Shown here: piece after piece, positions 1 to 5,500 of the stretch
How the letters are laid out: each line of letters begins with the position of its first letter
How positions within the stretch are numbered: position 1 is the first letter of the stretch
NCBI GenBank assembly: GCA_022785155.1
Contig: JALFRH010000169.1
Coordinates: 1-5,890 of the forward strand
Reading direction: 5' to 3'
DNA: 5,890 nt
Source: Spirochaetales bacterium
GTDB taxonomy: Bacteria > Spirochaetota > Spirochaetia > Sphaerochaetales > Sphaerochaetaceae
Notes under the pieces: model-generated
Told to the model about the DNA's origin: nothing
Database searches by the model: none
What the model saw: the letters and a program-made list of their open reading frames with translations, nothing else
Position numbers and translations under genes: made by a program

Positions 1-1310
1 CATTCCTTATAAAAAGGCATAAATGTGGCGTTGTCCCTGATTACACAACCTGTAGGTTTATGCGCCCTTATCAGATCCCCGCACTTACCGCAGGTAAGGC
101 ACACCCTCTTGGGATCTATTCTTCCATTCTTTACTATTTCATTGGCAAAATCCGGGTCTGCGAAAGCCATTCTTCCAAACAAAAATCCATCGGCCATGCC
201 TCTTTCCACAGCTCCTGCACAGTAGAGGTCGGCATACTCCCTGAGATATGTGGGGGCAGAGCCATAGATTATCATGTCTGGCACTGTCTTCTTTATTTCC
301 CCCACCCCATATATCATCCTGGCAAGGCCTTCGAAGGGATGCTCGTCAGGCGGGTACTTTCCAGCATCGAAGGGCCTTGTTACATGGGTCGTGGCATAGG
401 GGTTACCCATAGTGATATTACATAAGGGAAGGGAGAACTCATCCCATAGCTCCTTCAAGAGTCTCTTGGGCTCAGTCAAATCCAGCCTTCCCTCTTCGTC
501 CTGGCCCCAGCCTCTGCTTTCCTTGGGGTACCCGTCGTATATTCCGATTCTTGCCGTGACGAAGAAGTCTTTGTCTTCGTAGGCCTTTGCAGCTCTGATG
601 GAGTTTTTCAAAAGCCTTGTCCTGTTCTCATAGCTTCCACCATACTCACCCTTTCTGTCGTAGGCTGCAGCAACTTCTTGAAAGAGGTATCCATGGCAGC
701 ACTTTATATCCACACCGTCAAAACCAGCTTCTTTCGCCAAGAGGGCGGACTCTCCGAAGATCTCTTCAGTCTTTTTCAGGTAATCGTCAGATACGATACA
801 GGAGTCGTCAGCCTTTCTGAAGGACTCAAGGAATGAGTTTCTCTGGGCGATAAGGGGACTAGGTTTGTTACCAGGATTGGAGTATCTACCGGAGTGGTTG
901 GACTGCATGATGAGTAAGGGTTCGTATCCATTGGCCTTAAGTCCGGCTTCCTTCACCTTCTCATTCATTCTCTTAAATGAGTCCAAGTTTTCTCTATTGA
1001 TCAAAAGCTGTGTCTGGCTGGATCTTCCTTCTTCAACCAAGGATATGGCTTCATACCATATTATTCCAGATCCGCCTATGGCTTCATTTACATACCTTCT
1101 TTCCGTATATGGACCGGGTTTTCCATCAGGAGTCGAATCAGCTCCCTCCATAGGTGCTATTCCCAGTCTATTGGGAATATGGAAGCCCTTGATGTCCAAT
1201 GGCTTGGCCAAAGAAGAAGTATCTGAGGCAAAGGGAAGGTCTACGCCCAATTCCCTGCACTTGGAAATGACTTCTTCCAAGGTTTTATAATGAAATCGTT
1301 CATGCTTCAT
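1..1310 (-). CDS. NADH:flavin oxidoreductase, old yellow enzyme / 2,4-dienoyl-CoA reductase-like; 3' end cut by window edge
   Basis: This is an FMN-binding TIM-barrel oxidoreductase of the COG1902 type that probably reduces activated C=C bonds with NAD(P)H in the cytoplasm; the substrate cannot be told. The 436 visible codons are open throughout. Seen: PNRL (46-49) and APMEG (52-56) at the flavin end of the barrel, SNHSGRYS (137-144), DGVDIKCCHGYLF (198-210) with the H206/Y208 active-site region, GGSYENRTR (224-232), and GRMAFADPDF (379-388) near the FMN phosphate site. After the barrel comes C404-x2-C407-x2-C410-x11-C422, which in related dienoyl-CoA reductases corresponds to the 4Fe-4S region. 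Family members I recall are about 445 residues, so only some 10 residues should be missing. The ATG at 1310 follows AAGGAA by about 8 bases. The second, flavin/NADPH domain of full dienoyl-CoA reductases is unlikely to be present, because the sequence already matches the end of the short subfamily. The gene has its own leader with a palindrome. Confidence 0.93.
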   Translation of the reverse strand, partial: MKHERFHYKTLEEVISKCRELGVDLPFASDTSSLAKPLDIKGFHIPNRLGIAPMEGADSTPDGKPGPYTERRYVNEAIGGSGIIWYEAISLVEEGRSSQTQLLINRENLDSFKRMNEKVKEAGLKANGYEPLLIMQSNHSGRYSNPGNKPSPLIAQRNSFLESFRKADDSCIVSDDYLKKTEEIFGESALLAKEAGFDGVDIKCCHGYLFQEVAAAYDRKGEYGGSYENRTRLLKNSIRAAKAYEDKDFFVTARIGIYDGYPKESRGWGQDEEGRLDLTEPKRLLKELWDEFSLPLCNITMGNPYATTHVTRPFDAGKYPPDEHPFEGLARMIYGVGEIKKTVPDMIIYGSAPTYLREYADLYCAGAVERGMADGFLFGRMAFADPDFANEIVKNGRIDPKRVCLTCGKCGDLIRAHKPTGCVIRDNATFMPFYKE

Positions 1311-1335
1311 TTATCATTTCCTTTTTTTTATTGGC

Positions 1336-1355
1336 AGTAGATTGATCAATCCACT
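1336..1355. promoter_or_regulatory. 20-bp near-perfect palindrome, candidate operator for the oxidoreductase gene
   Basis: The sequence AGTAGATTGATCAATCCACT pairs at 9 of 10 positions around its centre; the core GATTGATCAATC (1340-1351) is perfect. It lies between an extended -10 element and the ribosome binding site of the oxidoreductase gene, about 26 bases before the ATG, where a bound dimeric repressor would block transcription. Old yellow enzyme genes are often controlled by TetR- or MarR-type repressors (for example NemR in E. coli), and a site of this length and symmetry would suit such a dimer. No regulator gene is visible in the window, so the binding protein is unknown. It could also be a short hairpin in the mRNA leader. 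Confidence 0.4.
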
Positions 1356-1366
1356 CTCTGATTAGA

Positions 1367-1396
1367 AATATACCATATAAGACATTTATACAGGAA
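1367..1396 (-). promoter_or_regulatory. Candidate promoter for the oxidoreductase gene (extended -10)
   Basis: On the minus strand the bases at 1375-1367 read TGG-TATATT, an extended -10 (TGn plus a 5/6 match to TATAAT). The upstream hexamer TTCCTG (1396-1391) at 18-base spacing is a poor -35, which extended -10 promoters tolerate. Transcription would begin just before or inside the palindrome at 1336-1355. The surrounding 1311-1581 gap is AT-rich and holds no convincing gene. Confidence 0.35.
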
Positions 1397-1449
1397 ATGC
1401 CTTTTTTTACCTTGGAATGTCATATTTTTACATATTTGTTTCCAACAAC

Positions 1450-1487
1450 AAAAAAGAGGGGTAAATATGGATTTAATCATTCCCTCC
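1450..1487 (-). terminator. Possible terminator after the DUF454 fragment
   Basis: On the minus strand GAGGG (1486-1482) can pair with CCCTC (1460-1456) across an AT-rich loop of about 21 bases that can itself fold weakly, and the stem is followed by TTTTTT (1455-1450). An alternative partner for the CCCCTC arm is GAGGGG at 1527-1522. The U-run and the position at the end of the leftward operon favour a terminator; the short stem and large loop argue against a strong one. Confidence 0.3.
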
Positions 1488-1581
1488 CAAGTCTTTTCTG
1501 TTTTAATGCTTAAATCCCTTTCCCCTCCATAAGCGAGAATATTGACATGGAAAATATGCCCTATTGGAAAAGAAAGCACTC

Positions 1582-1743
1582 TCAATCATTTGTATCAGGC
1601 GAAAGATCCGGCTTGATGGTATTGACTCCAAATACAAAGTAAATGATATGGAAGAACCACACACAGGTAAGGATGATCCTTCCCACCTGTACTTTTTGCA
1701 TCATTATAAAGCCTATAGCCATCAGTAATGTAACAGTGACCAT
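1582..1743 (-). pseudogene. C-terminal remnant of a YbaN/DUF454-type inner-membrane protein (53 codons)
   Basis: The 53-residue frame holds two hydrophobic stretches (about 3-15 and 21-40) and ends in HIIYFVFGVNTIKP (32-45). This resembles the last third of Firmicutes DUF454 proteins, which end in a pattern like YYFIFKIKTIK and are normally about 120 residues. The N-terminal half, with the usual PTTPF-type motif, is absent: an in-frame TAA lies 9 bases before the ATG and the DUF523 gene ends 24 bases upstream. An AAGGGA precedes the ATG by 11 bases, so a short membrane peptide could still be made from the upstream operon mRNA. I infer a 5' deletion that fused the remnant to the DUF523 end. 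The alternative is a genuine small two-helix protein. The family match is from memory of a short stretch. Confidence 0.5.
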
Positions 1744-1767
1744 AATCTTTTATTTCCCTTTACCAAG

Positions 1768-2190
1768 CTAAGGAATGTCTTCTACATCAATGACGAGGTA
1801 CCCGGCATCCATCAGACTCTTGGCAAAGACACCGGAGCCAGGAATCAGTTTACCTGAGAAGGTTCCGTCATATACTTGGTTTACACCACAAGTGGGGCTC
1901 CTAGACTGAAGAATTGCACAATGGATTTCTTCATCTCTTATTCTATCCATAATCTCCATCACACTCCTTCTTATAAGAGAATCCACATTCTTTCCATTGC
2001 AATCTGTCAGTACGCCATCGACAATTTCAATAGGGTTTCGTGGGCACCCCATACCTGCCATCATTTCCGGGCATATGGAGATGACTTCCTTGCCCTTCAA
2101 AAACTCTACAACCCTAGGATTATAGTTGTTTCCACCGTTGTATTTGCAGTTTTCTCCAAGTAAGCATCCACTGACCAAGATTTTTGTCAT
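1768..2190 (-). CDS. DUF523 family protein (TudS / YbbK-type, probable iron-sulfur desulfidase)
   Basis: This is a complete 140-residue DUF523 protein. Motifs in order: SGCLLGENCKYNGG (7-20), ICPE (39-42), CPRNPIEI (49-56), SRSPTCG (96-102), VYDGTFSGKLIPGSGVFA (106-123). Cysteines are at 9, 15, 40, 49, 64, 91 and 101. The family includes TudS, a 2-thiouracil desulfidase that holds a [4Fe-4S] cluster by three cysteines; by motif position I infer C9, C40 and C101 as the ligands here. Sulfur removal from thiolated pyrimidines or a related thio-compound is therefore plausible, but the substrate of this copy is unknown. Its ATG overlaps the stop of the DUF3795 gene as ATGA, with AAAGGA just upstream inside that gene, so the two are probably translationally coupled. 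No signal peptide or membrane segment, so cytosolic. Confidence 0.9.
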   Translation of the reverse strand: MTKILVSGCLLGENCKYNGGNNYNPRVVEFLKGKEVISICPEMMAGMGCPRNPIEIVDGVLTDCNGKNVDSLIRRSVMEIMDRIRDEEIHCAILQSRSPTCGVNQVYDGTFSGKLIPGSGVFAKSLMDAGYLVIDVEDIP

Positions 2191-2528
2191 TTTCTGTTTT
2201 CCTTTAGATTATTCAATGCTTCAGGGTTACTATTGGTAATCTCCCCCACTATTTGGCATTTTTCCATCTCTTGGCAATCAGCACAGGTATCAAAGCCTTT
2301 TTTCTTTGCACACCGACGAATTTCACATAGGCTTTCACAGAACACAGTTTTTACTCCATCCCCACGGCACCCCAGACAGTTGATATCTTTTGGTTGAATT
2401 GGGACATTATTCAATTCCGCCCATGCTTTTGCAGTCTTATTTCGTAAAACCTCATCATTATTAAGCGTCGCCAGATACGCATCACACTTTCCACAGTCCA
2501 GTCCACAATATGCAATCATCTTTCCCAT
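2187..2528 (-). CDS. DUF3795 domain protein, cysteine-rich
   Basis: The 113-residue protein is nearly all DUF3795: IAYCGLDCGKCDAYLAT (5-21), an R-x3-A-x-W-like stretch (29-36), INCLGCRGDG (49-58), FCESLCEIRRCAKKKG (63-78) and TCADCQEMEKC (81-91). Eleven cysteines (8, 12, 15, 51, 54, 64, 68, 73, 82, 85, 91) fall in CxxxCxxC, CxxC and CxxC pairs, a pattern suited to binding zinc or an iron-sulfur cluster. The biochemical role of the family is not established, and I assign none. The ATG at 2528 has AAGGA 8 bases upstream, lying in the last codons of the methyltransferase gene 4 bases away; an internal ATG three codons later is possible but less well placed. The gene sits between a membrane methyltransferase and a probable iron-sulfur desulfidase in one operon. 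Confidence 0.9.
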   Translation of the reverse strand: MGKMIAYCGLDCGKCDAYLATLNNDEVLRNKTAKAWAELNNVPIQPKDINCLGCRGDGVKTVFCESLCEIRRCAKKKGFDTCADCQEMEKCQIVGEITNSNPEALNNLKENRK

Positions 2529-2532
2529 ACTC

Positions 2533-3138
2533 TTATCCTTTTCTCCTTCCCAGATATCGATAAACCCTTTGGCAATATTCCATATATTCCCTACCGAATG
2601 TAACTCTCAGGTACCGCTCCTCCTCTATTATCTGCAGGTGGAGCATAAGTACAGCAAAAAGAGTAAAGATTACCGTCAAAACATTGAAGTACATCAGCAA
2701 CACTCCTATATATTGTAGATCAAAGCCAAGAAAAGCGGGGTTACGGCTATAAGCATAGATACCGTCTGTAACCAGCTCAGTCTTGTCTTTGTCTGGAATA
2801 CCTGCCCTCCAGCTGTCTTTCATGGATAGAACTGAAACAAAGAAGATAAGGTCTCCCAGCACTCCTACACAAAAGCCTGTGAAACGGGCATTTGCACCAA
2901 GATAGCTCCAGCCGAATATAATGGATGAAAGTTGAATTGGTATGATCCCCACTGTTATGATGCCCATAAGAGTTTCTACTCTATGGCTCCCAACATCCTT
3001 TCTTCGCCCTATCTGCATGGTTTGGATACCACGTCGTTTCTGACTCCATTGTTTTATCAGATAGATACTATAAAACACCACCAACACAAACAGCGCCAAT
3101 ATATTAAAAGATAAGTTTTCTTCAAATGAAATCTTCAT
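2533..3138 (-). CDS. Isoprenylcysteine carboxyl methyltransferase (ICMT/PEMT)-like membrane protein
   Basis: This 201-residue integral membrane protein has hydrophobic segments near 9-28, 56-76, 85-105 and 137-168. The C-terminal half carries the ICMT/PEMT signature that binds S-adenosylmethionine: GIYAYSRNPAFLGFDL (126-141), the EEE of IIEEERYL (170-177), and FGREYMEYCQRVYRYLGRRK (181-200). Length is normal for bacterial members. Eukaryotic relatives methylate prenylated cysteines or phosphatidylethanolamine; bacterial ones mostly have unknown small or lipid-like acceptors, so the substrate is open. The ATG at 3138 overlaps the stop of the GNAT remnant as ATGA, and GAGG/GGAG purines lie 3 to 11 bases upstream, so expression probably depended on coupling to that now-broken gene. 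The gene ends 4 bases before the DUF3795 start. Confidence 0.88.
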   Translation of the reverse strand: MKISFEENLSFNILALFVLVVFYSIYLIKQWSQKRRGIQTMQIGRRKDVGSHRVETLMGIITVGIIPIQLSSIIFGWSYLGANARFTGFCVGVLGDLIFFVSVLSMKDSWRAGIPDKDKTELVTDGIYAYSRNPAFLGFDLQYIGVLLMYFNVLTVIFTLFAVLMLHLQIIEEERYLRVTFGREYMEYCQRVYRYLGRRKG

Positions 3139-3439
3139 ATTCCTCTTCTCTCCAAATGCTCCTGGATATTCTTTTCCTTCTCATTTCTCCATATCTTCGG
3201 CCATACAGTTCCGTTACTGTAGAGCACAAAGAAAAGGCGAAACTCATTTTTATCAAAATCGCCATTGGAAATCAGTATTTCCTGCTCCACCCCGCTTAGT
3301 TTCATCCTATATCCTGTGTCCAGAAACCCATTTTTATAGCCACCATCAATGGAAACGGCATTCTTTCTTTAGGGGGAAATGCTTCGAGATACATTCTCCT
3401 TATATCTCTACTGGGAAAAAAGACTTTTTGTATTCTCAT
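3135..3439 (-). pseudogene. GNAT acetyltransferase remnant with internal deletion and frame change
   Basis: Two different frames each hold one end of a GNAT protein. From the ATG at 3439 a 45-codon frame (stop 3304-3302) reads like a GNAT N-terminus: DIRRMYLEAFPPKERMPF (11-28) fits the usual LY-x2-AFP-x2-ER-x-PF. A second frame, open from 3370 to the TGA at 3137-3135, contains YKNGFLDTGYRMKL then GVEQEILISNGDFDKNEF and ends VWPKIWRNEKEKN, matching the Y-x-KNGF-x-DTGY C-terminal strand and tail of Clostridia GNATs. The central strands and the R/Q-x2-G-x-G/A acetyl-CoA loop are missing, roughly 80 to 95 codons by comparison with the family. The break lies in about 3370-3336. The reading-frame change means no continuous product; even a frameshifted fusion would lack the cofactor site. 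The distal stop still overlaps the methyltransferase start (ATGA), showing it was the first gene of the operon. GAGG lies 10 bases before its ATG. Confidence 0.75.
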
Positions 3440-3537
3440 ATTCAATGTGCCTCATTCCCTTACTCAGATATCATTCTCCTAATCAGGGCTCGATATTCCA
3501 TACATGGCGTTTCTACTATCTTTGTATCTCAGTCCAT

Positions 3538-4164
3538 CTATTGAATACTGCTTTCGTTTTTTGATCCAATTGAATCAAGTATCCAATTATCAAGAAACTC
3601 CATTTGCTCCACAGTATGGAACCAGTGCTCCCCCTCCTCCATTACTGTCAGCTTCGCCCCAATTTCCTTTGAAAACTTAGATATCGTCAAAAGGCTTGTG
3701 AGATTGTCTTTTCCTCCATACAGGATACTTGTAGGGATGTGCCACTCTATAGGATTGTTTTTCACATATGAAAGGTATTCCCAAGATAAGGTTTCTCCAA
3801 ACCCTGTGGGAATCGTTCCTCTTTCTTGTAGTTCCTCTTCCCCGATATCAGCCCAAGTCATCATATCTTTTATAAGTTTTTCCATATCGACAATGGGAGA
3901 AATGAACATAGCTTCTGAAATATTCTTTTCCCCCAAAGCACACATGGAGAAATAAGCCCCGATACTGTTTGCAATGAGAATTACAGAGTCATATCCCTTA
4001 CTATGGAGATCATAGAAACGGGGAAATTCAATCTTTGCTTCCCAAGGGGTGGCCGAGTGATAATCAAAACCGATTACCTCACTATCAGGAAAGAGCTTTT
4101 TATAATGGTCCCCCTCCTCAGGGCTGCCTCCTTTACCATGAATATATATGACAAGTCTTCTCAT
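3538..4164 (-). CDS. Small alpha/beta hydrolase (serine hydrolase)
   Basis: A complete 208-residue alpha/beta-hydrolase fold protein, cytosolic with no signal peptide. Seen: strand and oxyanion turn LVIYIHGKGGS (4-14), nucleophile elbow IANSIGAYF (64-72) with S67, strand and acid turn SILYGGKDNLTS (146-157) with D153, and the C-terminal GEHWFH (178-183) with H180 or H183 as the catalytic base. The elbow is N-S-I-G rather than G-x-S-x-G; I recall the same pattern in other members of this small Firmicutes subfamily, so it need not mean loss of activity. Likely reaction is hydrolysis of an ester or thioester, substrate unknown. ATG at 4164 is preceded by GAGGAAA at 6 to 8 bases. It stands alone, with 225 bases before it and 98 bases after it. 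No strong terminator is visible in the 98-base gap, so read-through into the GNAT-methyltransferase operon is possible. Confidence 0.88.
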   Translation of the reverse strand: MRRLVIYIHGKGGSPEEGDHYKKLFPDSEVIGFDYHSATPWEAKIEFPRFYDLHSKGYDSVILIANSIGAYFSMCALGEKNISEAMFISPIVDMEKLIKDMMTWADIGEEELQERGTIPTGFGETLSWEYLSYVKNNPIEWHIPTSILYGGKDNLTSLLTISKFSKEIGAKLTVMEEGEHWFHTVEQMEFLDNWILDSIGSKNESSIQ

Positions 4165-4245
4165 TCTATTTCCTCATTATGGATTCTGTATTTCTGTTTT
4201 ATTTGATCTGAAGGCTTTGCCTTTCTTCCTTCTCTCTAAATGAAC

Positions 4246-4275
4246 ATAAAAAGTAACAACAATAAATTGATTCAA
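4246..4275 (-). promoter_or_regulatory. Weak promoter candidate for the hydrolase gene
   Basis: On the minus strand TTGAAT (4275-4270, 4/6 to the -35 consensus) is followed after 18 bases by TTTTAT (4251-4246, 4/6 to the -10). It would give a leader of about 75 bases before the hydrolase ATG. Both boxes are imperfect in an AT-rich stretch, so this is only a candidate. Confidence 0.22.
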
Positions 4276-4300
4276 AGTGTGTCGGTCTCTTGCTTCATTC

Positions 4301-4314
4301 TCCAAACATTTGGA
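4301..4314. repeat. Inverted repeat TCCAAA-CA-TTTGGA upstream of the hydrolase gene
   Basis: Perfect 6-bp arms flank a 2-base centre, just upstream of the weak promoter candidate. The compact symmetry fits an operator half-site pair better than an RNA hairpin, because a 2-base loop cannot form. A second palindrome, CTTTTAAAAG, lies at 4339-4348. No regulator can be named. Confidence 0.3.
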
Positions 4315-4343
4315 AAGTATGAGTCTTGATTACCCTAACTTTT

Positions 4344-4368
4344 AAAAGAGACCCAATACAGGTCGCTC
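4344..4368 (-). terminator. Weak terminator-like hairpin after the flavodoxin-fusion gene
   Basis: About 20 bases beyond the stop of the flavodoxin-fusion gene, the minus strand can pair GAG-(CG)-ACC with GGT-CTC around a 7-base loop, followed by TTTT and then AAAAG. The position is right, but the stem is 6 pairs with a bulge and the U-run is short. The hairpin overlaps a 9-codon frame with a strong ribosome site, noted separately. Confidence 0.28.
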
Positions 4369-4389
4369 CATTATCCACTCCTTACTTCT

Positions 4390-5328
4390 TTACCATTGGC
4401 CTTTAGATACACCCATATGGCATTCCATACTAATACTCGATGTATGGGTAAGCCCCAGAAGCTTATCCATTTCTTCAATGGCACAAGTATATTTTCCCTT
4501 TGTATGATGCACCAAAATATAATCCACTTCCCTTATTTTCCCCTTTGCTTCTTTACAGAATTCCCTTACCGGTGAAGAAAGGGAAAAGACCCAGATAGGA
4601 GTACATATGGTCACGTGCCGATAAGAGCTTAAGTCAACAGTTATCTTCTCAATGGCCATATCCCAGCGGTGCATGGCAAAACGCCCGCACCACCAGAAAC
4701 CTAGAGTGCCTTCCGTCCTCTCTTTTGCTTTGATCTCATAGATATCAGCTCCAGTCTCATCAGCCCTTTTGTATGCTTCCTTTTTTACATATCCCATTCG
4801 TGAAAAGAATACTACAAGACGAGTATGATCCTTTCCGATACCGGGATAATCGGAAAGATCTAGACTGAACTCCTCCTGCTTTTGAAACACCCAAGTCATA
4901 TATCCGGTAAGCGCCTCTATCAAGCCAAAGACAAAATAGCTTGTAGACATAAAGTTTGGAGGAAAGATAACAAACTGGATGCAAATCCAAAGCATCAATG
5001 TAATACCGAAGATTCCACCTAGAACAACGCCGATTTTCTTTTTCATCATAATCAGCACTGCTGCAGTAAGATTACTTATTCCATTTACAATCAAAAGGGC
5101 TATACCTGAAAAGATGTAGTCTTGGAACAAGTACTCTGAAAATGGCAGGACCTGAAAGTATGGCAGCAATCCGTCCATTCTCAGGGCTTTGCCGGTGGGG
5201 TCAATCAGCATCATGGTTCCGCCATAAATGGCCCCTACTCCTATAAACAGTGTCCAAAACAAAAGCCAACGACTTGAGATCCGGGATCTTATTTGTCTGC
5301 TCTTTTCAATGTTTTTTGTTTTTGTCAT
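4390..5328 (-). CDS. Membrane-anchored flavodoxin-like protein (4 TM helices + C-terminal flavodoxin domain)
   Basis: The 312-residue protein has two parts. Residues 21-148 hold four hydrophobic helices (about 21-42, 70-95, 99-123, 128-148) with the linker DPTGKALRMDGLLPYFQVLPF (43-63), as in a common uncharacterised Firmicutes membrane protein. Residues 168-312 look like a flavodoxin: strand RLVVFFSRMGYVKKEA (170-185), where SRMGYVK takes the place of the FMN phosphate loop (S/T-x-T-G-N-T), then ICTPIWVFSLSSPVREF (241-257), like the TP-x-W-x-P-V-x-F flavin loop of flavodoxins. The loop lacks the second Thr and the Asn-Thr, so FMN binding may be weak or altered. Role inferred: electron transfer at the inner face of the membrane; partner unknown. 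Start: the frame stays open 30 codons further upstream, but those overlap the small membrane gene. GAAG sits 6 bases before the ATG at 5328; the ATG at 5334 is the alternative. Confidence 0.82.
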   Translation of the reverse strand: MTKTKNIEKSRQIRSRISSRWLLFWTLFIGVGAIYGGTMMLIDPTGKALRMDGLLPYFQVLPFSEYLFQDYIFSGIALLIVNGISNLTAAVLIMMKKKIGVVLGGIFGITLMLWICIQFVIFPPNFMSTSYFVFGLIEALTGYMTWVFQKQEEFSLDLSDYPGIGKDHTRLVVFFSRMGYVKKEAYKRADETGADIYEIKAKERTEGTLGFWWCGRFAMHRWDMAIEKITVDLSSYRHVTICTPIWVFSLSSPVREFCKEAKGKIREVDYILVHHTKGKYTCAIEEMDKLLGLTHTSSISMECHMGVSKGQW

Positions 5329-5500
5329 CTTCATCTTCTTTGATACGGAAATTATAGGCAGCAAAGAACATACAGAAAGCAGCCGCCAACAGAATGCCGC
5401 CATAAAGTATCTTGACACATATTGCCATCAAAAGGCCTGAGATACACATTAGAGCTCCCGCAATTGTGAGGATGCGTGATACAAAATGATCATCTTTCAT
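5306..5500 (-). CDS. Small two-helix membrane protein, unrecognised
   Basis: A 64-residue protein with two hydrophobic helices (about 8-29 and 31-51) joined by a very short turn, then a charged tail KEDEDDKNKKH (54-64). No family is recognised. The strong ribosome site AGAAGGGA sits 5 bases before the ATG at 5500. Its last 23 bases overlap the start of the membrane-flavodoxin gene, which points to translational coupling and perhaps a physical partnership of the two membrane proteins. The cytoplasmic side probably holds both the short N-terminus and the charged tail. The competing frame, a 30-codon extension of the next gene, has no ribosome site. The hydrophobic pattern and RBS make this a real gene rather than a shadow. 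Confidence 0.72.
   Translation of the reverse strand: MKDDHFVSRILTIAGALMCISGLLMAICVKILYGGILLAAAFCMFFAAYNFRIKEDEDDKNKKH

Noticed and set aside
60..1290. Several plus-strand open frames up to 141 codons
   Set aside because: They are antisense to the oxidoreductase, which has clear motifs throughout; no ribosome sites or family features.
1346..1585. 79-codon minus-strand open frame after the DUF454 remnant
   Set aside because: It needs a TTG start with no ribosome site, has no recognisable pattern, and covers the likely promoter, palindrome and U-run of the oxidoreductase leader.
1876..2163. 95-codon plus-strand frame
   Set aside because: Antisense shadow of the DUF523 gene, whose conserved cysteine motifs fix the coding strand.
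3440..3537. Short minus-strand frame (about 22 codons ending at a TAA) between hydrolase and GNAT remnant
   Set aside because: Too short, no start with a ribosome site, no recognisable similarity.
3698..3955. 85-codon plus-strand frame
   Set aside because: Antisense shadow of the hydrolase gene; no ribosome site or recognisable motif.
4165..4325. 50-codon open stretch in the frame of the 9-codon peptide
   Set aside because: It lies after two in-frame stops, has no start with a ribosome site and no family pattern; a stretch this long is expected by chance.
5329..5418. 30-codon N-terminal extension of the flavodoxin-fusion protein
   Set aside because: It lies inside the 64-residue membrane gene in another frame and lacks a ribosome site; the start at 5328 (or 5334) is better supported.
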